Shown here: positions 6,649 through 9,688 of the stretch, piece by piece
Numbering within the stretch: the first letter of the stretch is position 1
Layout: every line of letters starts with the position of its first letter
DNA from: Bdellovibrionales bacterium
Lineage (GTDB): Bacteria > Bdellovibrionota_G > JALEGL01 > JAGRAY01
Assembly (NCBI GenBank): GCA_020434375.1
Contig: JAGRAY010000060.1
Span: 1-9,688, forward strand
Reading direction: 5' to 3'
DNA: 9,688 nt
Made by a program: the position numbers and the translations under genes
Notes under the pieces: generated by a model
What the model saw: only the letters and a program-made list of their open reading frames with translations
Database searches by the model: none
Told to the model about the DNA's origin: nothing

Positions 6649-6801
6649 CCGTCAAGTATAGACAGGTTTGGTGGTACGAAAAACGATGCTGTGAAGGTTT
6701 TTCAAGCTAAAATACCTGACCAATGTTCGGCATTTACTTCAACGCAAGACGACTATTGTCAACGAGCAATCGATCTTTACCTAGACATACCCAGTCCATA
6801 A
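6649..6801 (+). pseudogene. C-terminal remnant of a family A gene
   Basis: Between a TGA (6646..6648) and a TAA (6799..6801) an open frame encodes about 50 residues with no plausible start codon and no ribosome site. Its end reads DQCSAFTSTQDDYCQRAIDL, then YLDIPSP. This has the layout of the closing Cys pair of family A (for example DDCNDMMDGDPCKKLLEF in the 5605 gene), with 10 instead of 8 or 9 residues between the cysteines. The preceding VKVFQAKIP is compatible with the strand before that pair. It lies directly after an intact family A gene and in the same orientation, as expected for the tail of a lost tandem copy. The match is short, so chance is possible. Confidence 0.5.
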
Positions 6802-6823
6802 ACATTGAGCAAGGTGTATAGAC

Positions 6824-7978
6824 TCAGTTTTGACCATACATCGCACGTTGAAGGTTTGGGTTTGAATTGATTGCATCGGTGAGTTGTTGTTTCCAGTCGA
6901 TACTGTTCGCATTATCATAAAATTCCTGGCACCAGTCTTTTTCGGTTAGTTCCATGCAGTCCTCGATCGGAAATTGACGCACAACCTGTTTTGACAAATG
7001 CCCGTGTGTGGCCGGTGTCCACGCTTTTGGACTAAGCGTGCCCGTCAAGATTGAATATTTCATCGACATATGACCTGGCATTTGCCGAAGAGCTCCAAGA
7101 TAAGTGCCTTCATAATAGGCAAATAAAGCCTGCAAATCAGTAGGGCTCATGGATATTCGCGCACCACGCGTCGACGGCCAGCTTTGCTGGATTTGTGGAC
7201 CATCGGTCACCGTGATCATCATGTCACAGCTGATGTCTCCCTTTTTCATTCGAAGTGTTTTGTAAGGCGGAACGGGTTTGCCCTGATCAAACAAGAATTT
7301 TCGGAATAAAATATCTTCCCCGGGAATTTCAAATGAATATCCAAGTTTCTCATAGTAATCCACCACGTCGTCAGTTGAACATTTGTCTCCCTTTTTTGGA
7401 TCAAATCCCTTTTCTGCAAAAATTGTTTTGGCTCCTTCTAGAAAGGTTCCTTTGGCATCCTCACCGGTAATACCCTCCGATGCCTTCAAAATCACAGCTT
7501 GATTGATCATCGTGTCCAGCTGTTCATAAATAACCGGCCCACAAAGAAGTTCTTGCGAAAATTCTTCACAGGCTTTTTGAACAGTTTTCTGAAAATCTTC
7601 TATACTTTTCTTCGATATTGTGGCGTCTATGCCAAACTCATCTATTGCGTTTTCAATCGTTTCTCTAAGGTTTCTATACGTGACGCTGATGGTCTCAAGA
7701 CGATATTTGAGGCTCATTTCTCGATCTAAAACTGTACGATAGCTCTCAACATTGATCGACCGCGCTGCTGACCTTGGATAACTCACCGATATCCCGTCAA
7801 TTACTGGAGGAGCGTCGCTTAAGACATAGTATGCGCTGCCCACGTAAAATCCAGTCAGGACGGTATAGATGATATACGCTCCCTTCGCGGCTTGAATGAC
7901 AGATGGATTAGGCTTGTCCGCCTGAACTCCAAAAGACACCACAATAACTAGCAAACTACTTAATAATGTATTTCTCAT
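6824..7978 (-). CDS. Family A secreted/membrane-anchored protein, longest member
   Basis: The 384-residue product uses the ATG at 7978, which has an AGGGGAA Shine-Dalgarno 5 nt upstream; a TTG at 7993 in the same frame overlaps that site and is unlikely. A signal peptide (1-20, MRNTLLSSLLVIVVSFGVQA) is followed by the hydrophobic segment GAYIIYTVLTGFYVGSAYYV (33-52), DAPPVIDGI (55-63), the helical part YRNLRETIENAI (101-112), the Cys pair C137/C146, C200 before KLGY (211-214), C251, and the closing pair C341/C350 (DCMELTEKDWC). All six family cysteines are conserved. Unlike its paralogues it has about 40 extra residues before the last pair (roughly 295-335) and a 34-residue C-terminal tail after it. 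It faces the 5605 gene and is divergent from the 8172 operon. Function unknown. Confidence 0.92.
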   Translation of the reverse strand: MRNTLLSSLLVIVVSFGVQADKPNPSVIQAAKGAYIIYTVLTGFYVGSAYYVLSDAPPVIDGISVSYPRSAARSINVESYRTVLDREMSLKYRLETISVTYRNLRETIENAIDEFGIDATISKKSIEDFQKTVQKACEEFSQELLCGPVIYEQLDTMINQAVILKASEGITGEDAKGTFLEGAKTIFAEKGFDPKKGDKCSTDDVVDYYEKLGYSFEIPGEDILFRKFLFDQGKPVPPYKTLRMKKGDISCDMMITVTDGPQIQQSWPSTRGARISMSPTDLQALFAYYEGTYLGALRQMPGHMSMKYSILTGTLSPKAWTPATHGHLSKQVVRQFPIEDCMELTEKDWCQEFYDNANSIDWKQQLTDAINSNPNLQRAMYGQN

Positions 7979-8171
7979 GAATTTTCCCCTCAATCTAAGA
8001 CGTTACTGGCCGATATCTATCACATGCATGTGTCGACTGCTAGTTGATCTAATGGTCGAATGCAAAAGAGTCTATTGAGGTCAACTTTATTGTTGACTAA
8101 GTGCATCATTTCAAATATGTGAGTATAATATGAACCTGTTGGTTTACGTTCAAGTAAAAGAGGGTACCCGT
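7979..8171. promoter_or_regulatory. Divergent intergenic region between the 6824 gene and the 8172 operon
   Basis: This 193-nt region must carry the start signals of two transcripts. Rightward there is a perfect TATAAT (8124..8129) without a good -35 at 16-18 nt; it places the ATG at 8130 at or upstream of the likely transcript start, which supports the start at 8172. An inverted repeat GTCAAC-N6-GTTGAC (8080..8097) lies about 27 nt upstream of the TATAAT, where an activator or repressor could bind. A 12-bp palindrome CACATGCATGTG is at 8021..8032. No leftward promoter stands out. Confidence 0.4.
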
Positions 8172-8684
8172 ATGACCAGCTTTATGAAAAAGATAAAAAA
8201 TATATTTGCTTTGTGCGTCGCCATTATGTTCATCGATGGTTCGCAAGCATTTGGTCAGATCTCTATTGCAATTCCATCCGGGATTGACGCACTCGCCCGG
8301 TCAATGTTACAAGCTTCAGAAAGCGTAGCTTTCAATATTCAAGAACAAGAAATAGAAACCGCGGCAGAAAATCTTCTACTGACTATTCGATACGAAAATG
8401 GAGATGCTGTATTTTGTGAAAACCAGTTCATCAATCTCACCGAAGTCAAAACTTTTGAGAACGCAATATTAAAGAATCCCAAAAATTACGATCAAGCATG
8501 GACCAATGTGACCACCCGTGGCGTACTGTTCAATGTGGCAGAGACATTCGCCCGAATAAAAGAGGCAAATTCATCAGCCAGTTTAGAATACTATTATCAA
8601 GCCTTGATTGGACTTATGAATAATATCTGTTCAATTGACGACATCGGTGTCTATTGCGACGAAAAATCGTTCTTCACTGAATAA
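8172..8684 (+). CDS. Small secreted protein, possibly a stand-alone family A C-terminal domain
   Basis: The start chosen is the ATG at 8172, which has an AAAGAGGG Shine-Dalgarno 7 nt upstream. The in-frame ATG at 8130 has none and abuts a TATAAT. The 170-residue product has a signal peptide (about 1-28, MKKIKNIFALCVAIMF inside it, cut near QAFGQ). The mature part has exactly three cysteines: C82 in YENGDAVFCEN, and C153 and C162 in NICSIDDIGVYC. One Cys followed later by a C-x8-C pair is the pattern of the C-terminal half of family A (C253, C316 and C325 in the 5605 protein), and YENGDAVFC resembles YKNGEAAC there. No hydrophobic anchor or first Cys pair is present. Its TAA is directly followed by the ATG of the full-length family A gene, so the two are translationally coupled. 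Function unknown; the homology is tentative, the gene itself is convincing. Confidence 0.82.
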   Translation: MTSFMKKIKNIFALCVAIMFIDGSQAFGQISIAIPSGIDALARSMLQASESVAFNIQEQEIETAAENLLLTIRYENGDAVFCENQFINLTEVKTFENAILKNPKNYDQAWTNVTTRGVLFNVAETFARIKEANSSASLEYYYQALIGLMNNICSIDDIGVYCDEKSFFTE

Positions 8685-9677
8685 ATGAAGAAACCATTAG
8701 CAGTTTTTTGTCTGATCTACCTACTCTATTCGAATCCTTCCAGCGCAAAACCGGTAGTTCCTCTGGCCGTCCCCGTACCACAAGCTGCTTACATGACTTG
8801 GACTATACTCACTGGCATATTTGTCAGCACAGCCGCAACTTCTTTTTACTATTTTGCAAATGTCCAGGCCCCATCCATTACAGGTATTGAGTTTAAGCAT
8901 CCTGCTACGAGGTCTCATCTACATCAATTGTCAGATTACTTGAGTCGATCAGACAAGGACATGGCTCTTTATTCTAGACTTGAATCCATTGAGGGAATGT
9001 ATAAAAATCTCAAAGAAGAGATCGAATATGCCCATAGCAATGGATCAGGTGTCGATTTGTCATATCTAATAGAGTTTCAAACCCTTGTTCGAAACACATG
9101 CACTTCTTTTTCTGCGAAACTATCTTGTGATGGCATGATTTACGAAAATCTAGAAAACTTTATTGCGCAAATGCCTTTTACCTATGCAAACTCGTTTCAT
9201 CATGATCAAGACACCACCGGAACATTGGCACAGAAGTACACGACTTTGGTAAGTGACGAGATATTAGAACGTTGCGATCCAATGCATCTTTTTCGATATT
9301 TTGCCGACCTAGGTTATGTGGTCAAACCACCTGGTCGACGATTTTTTTCTTCGGCAAACTCTCGCAGAACTTCCAATATGAGAGTCAGCACACGAACAGA
9401 GTCTTGGGAAATTTCAAAAGACGATAATACATGTGTGATCGATATCATCGAAGATATTGATGCCAATGGAACTTCGAGTTGGATATTTAAACTGCGGAAT
9501 CCAAATGCTGGCAACTCACAAATGGCATCATCGGGTTTTTTACATGAAGCATTGAGATACTTTTATGGAGAGACCACAACTCATCCTGCTGAGCGTGAGT
9601 TCGATGACACGAACTGTAACGAAATGCTCAACGATGACGACCCTTGTGAAAAACTCCTAGAGTTTTTCAAAAAATAA
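8685..9677 (+). CDS. Family A secreted/membrane-anchored protein, second gene of the rightward operon
   Basis: The 330-residue protein begins at the ATG immediately after the upstream stop (TAAATG), so it probably relies on coupled translation; no strong Shine-Dalgarno precedes it. A signal peptide (1-21, MKKPLAVFCLIYLLYSNPSSA) leads to the hydrophobic segment (about 33-57) around QAAYMTWTILTG, then QAPSITGI (61-68), the helix YKNLKEEIEYA (106-116), C139/C148, C197 before DLGY (208-211), C250, and the closing pair C311/C321 (NCNEMLNDDDPCEKLLEF). All six family cysteines are kept, and spacing is almost the same as in the 5605 protein. Cys9 in the signal peptide is preceded by Phe, so it is not a lipobox. 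Lies last in the window; only 11 bases follow. Function unknown. Confidence 0.92.
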   Translation: MKKPLAVFCLIYLLYSNPSSAKPVVPLAVPVPQAAYMTWTILTGIFVSTAATSFYYFANVQAPSITGIEFKHPATRSHLHQLSDYLSRSDKDMALYSRLESIEGMYKNLKEEIEYAHSNGSGVDLSYLIEFQTLVRNTCTSFSAKLSCDGMIYENLENFIAQMPFTYANSFHHDQDTTGTLAQKYTTLVSDEILERCDPMHLFRYFADLGYVVKPPGRRFFSSANSRRTSNMRVSTRTESWEISKDDNTCVIDIIEDIDANGTSSWIFKLRNPNAGNSQMASSGFLHEALRYFYGETTTHPAEREFDDTNCNEMLNDDDPCEKLLEFFKK

Positions 9678-9688
9678 CCCACTATTTT

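Noticed and set aside
8021..8032. 12-bp perfect palindrome CACATGCATGTG as an operator
   Set aside because: About two such palindromes are expected by chance in 9.7 kb; no second copy or placement argument.
8130..8171. Upstream ATG at 8130 as the start of the small secreted protein
   Set aside because: No Shine-Dalgarno, it abuts a TATAAT, and it would put 14 extra residues before the signal peptide; the ATG at 8172 has a strong AAAGAGGG.
8685..8760. Lipoprotein signal (Cys9 in the 8685 product; also Cys18 in the 1273 product)
   Set aside because: The residues before the cysteines (Phe or Val at -1) do not fit a lipobox; ordinary signal peptidase I cleavage fits better.
1..9688. CRISPR arrays, tRNA or rRNA genes, toxin-antitoxin or phage defence genes
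   Set aside because: No regularly spaced repeats, no cloverleaf or rRNA-like segments, and no motifs of known defence or toxin families were found on reading both strands.

Overview
The window looks like an accessory region of a Gram-negative bacterial chromosome. The GC content is moderate to low, the standard genetic code fits, Shine-Dalgarno sites are strong (GGGGAA/GAGGGG types), and apart from the transposon every complete gene begins with a Sec-type signal peptide. I cannot name the organism. A predatory or environmental proteobacterium of the Bdellovibrionota kind would fit, but that is a guess. There are no tRNAs, rRNAs, CRISPR arrays, housekeeping genes or enzymes I recognise.

Most of the window is built from one expanded, apparently undescribed family of secreted or membrane-anchored proteins, called family A here. 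A full-length member has a signal peptide, a hydrophobic segment with a Y-x-x-Y-x-(I/V)-(L/I)-T-G-type core ending in AP, a helical segment around Y-x-x-L-x-E-x-I-E, a first Cys pair (C-x7/8-C), a single Cys before an (L)GY motif, and a C-terminal domain with one Cys and a final C-x8/9-C pair. Seven pieces of the family are visible: a 5' fragment cut by the window edge (<1..122, -), a frameshifted and stop-interrupted pseudogene (277..1253, -), a divergent short member (1273..2112, -), three intact members (5605..6621 +, 6824..7978 -, 8685..9677 +) and a C-terminal scrap (6649..6801 +). An eighth gene (8172..8684 +) may be a secreted stand-alone version of the C-terminal domain.

Left half (minus strand): a compact operon reads leftward from about 4.45 kb. 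It begins with two paralogous secreted proteins of a second unknown family, family B (3298..4422 and 2114..3277). The divergent family A member follows (1 nt between the genes), then the family A pseudogene, and after a 154-nt gap the start of another family A gene. The tight spacing suggests that families A and B act together in the cell envelope.

Middle: an 865-bp IS4-family element (4665..5529) has 19-bp inverted ends and a perfect 10-bp target duplication. It is a deletion derivative: the transposase lacks its N-terminus and apparently its first catalytic Asp. It sits in the divergent intergenic region between the leftward operon and the rightward gene at 5605.

Right half: 5605..6621 (+) converges on 6824..7978 (-) with the family A scrap between them. 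A divergent intergenic region then leads into a two-gene operon (8172..8684 and 8685..9677) joined by TAAATG.

The most telling dynamic feature is a 115-bp tract, 112 of 115 bases identical, in inverted orientation between the pseudogene (942..1056) and the intact gene at 5605 (5806..5920). Similarity drops sharply on both sides, as expected for recent gene conversion or recombination. The pseudogene's frameshift lies about 10 bp outside the edge of this tract. The locus therefore looks like a paralogue array that diversifies by duplication, recombination and decay.
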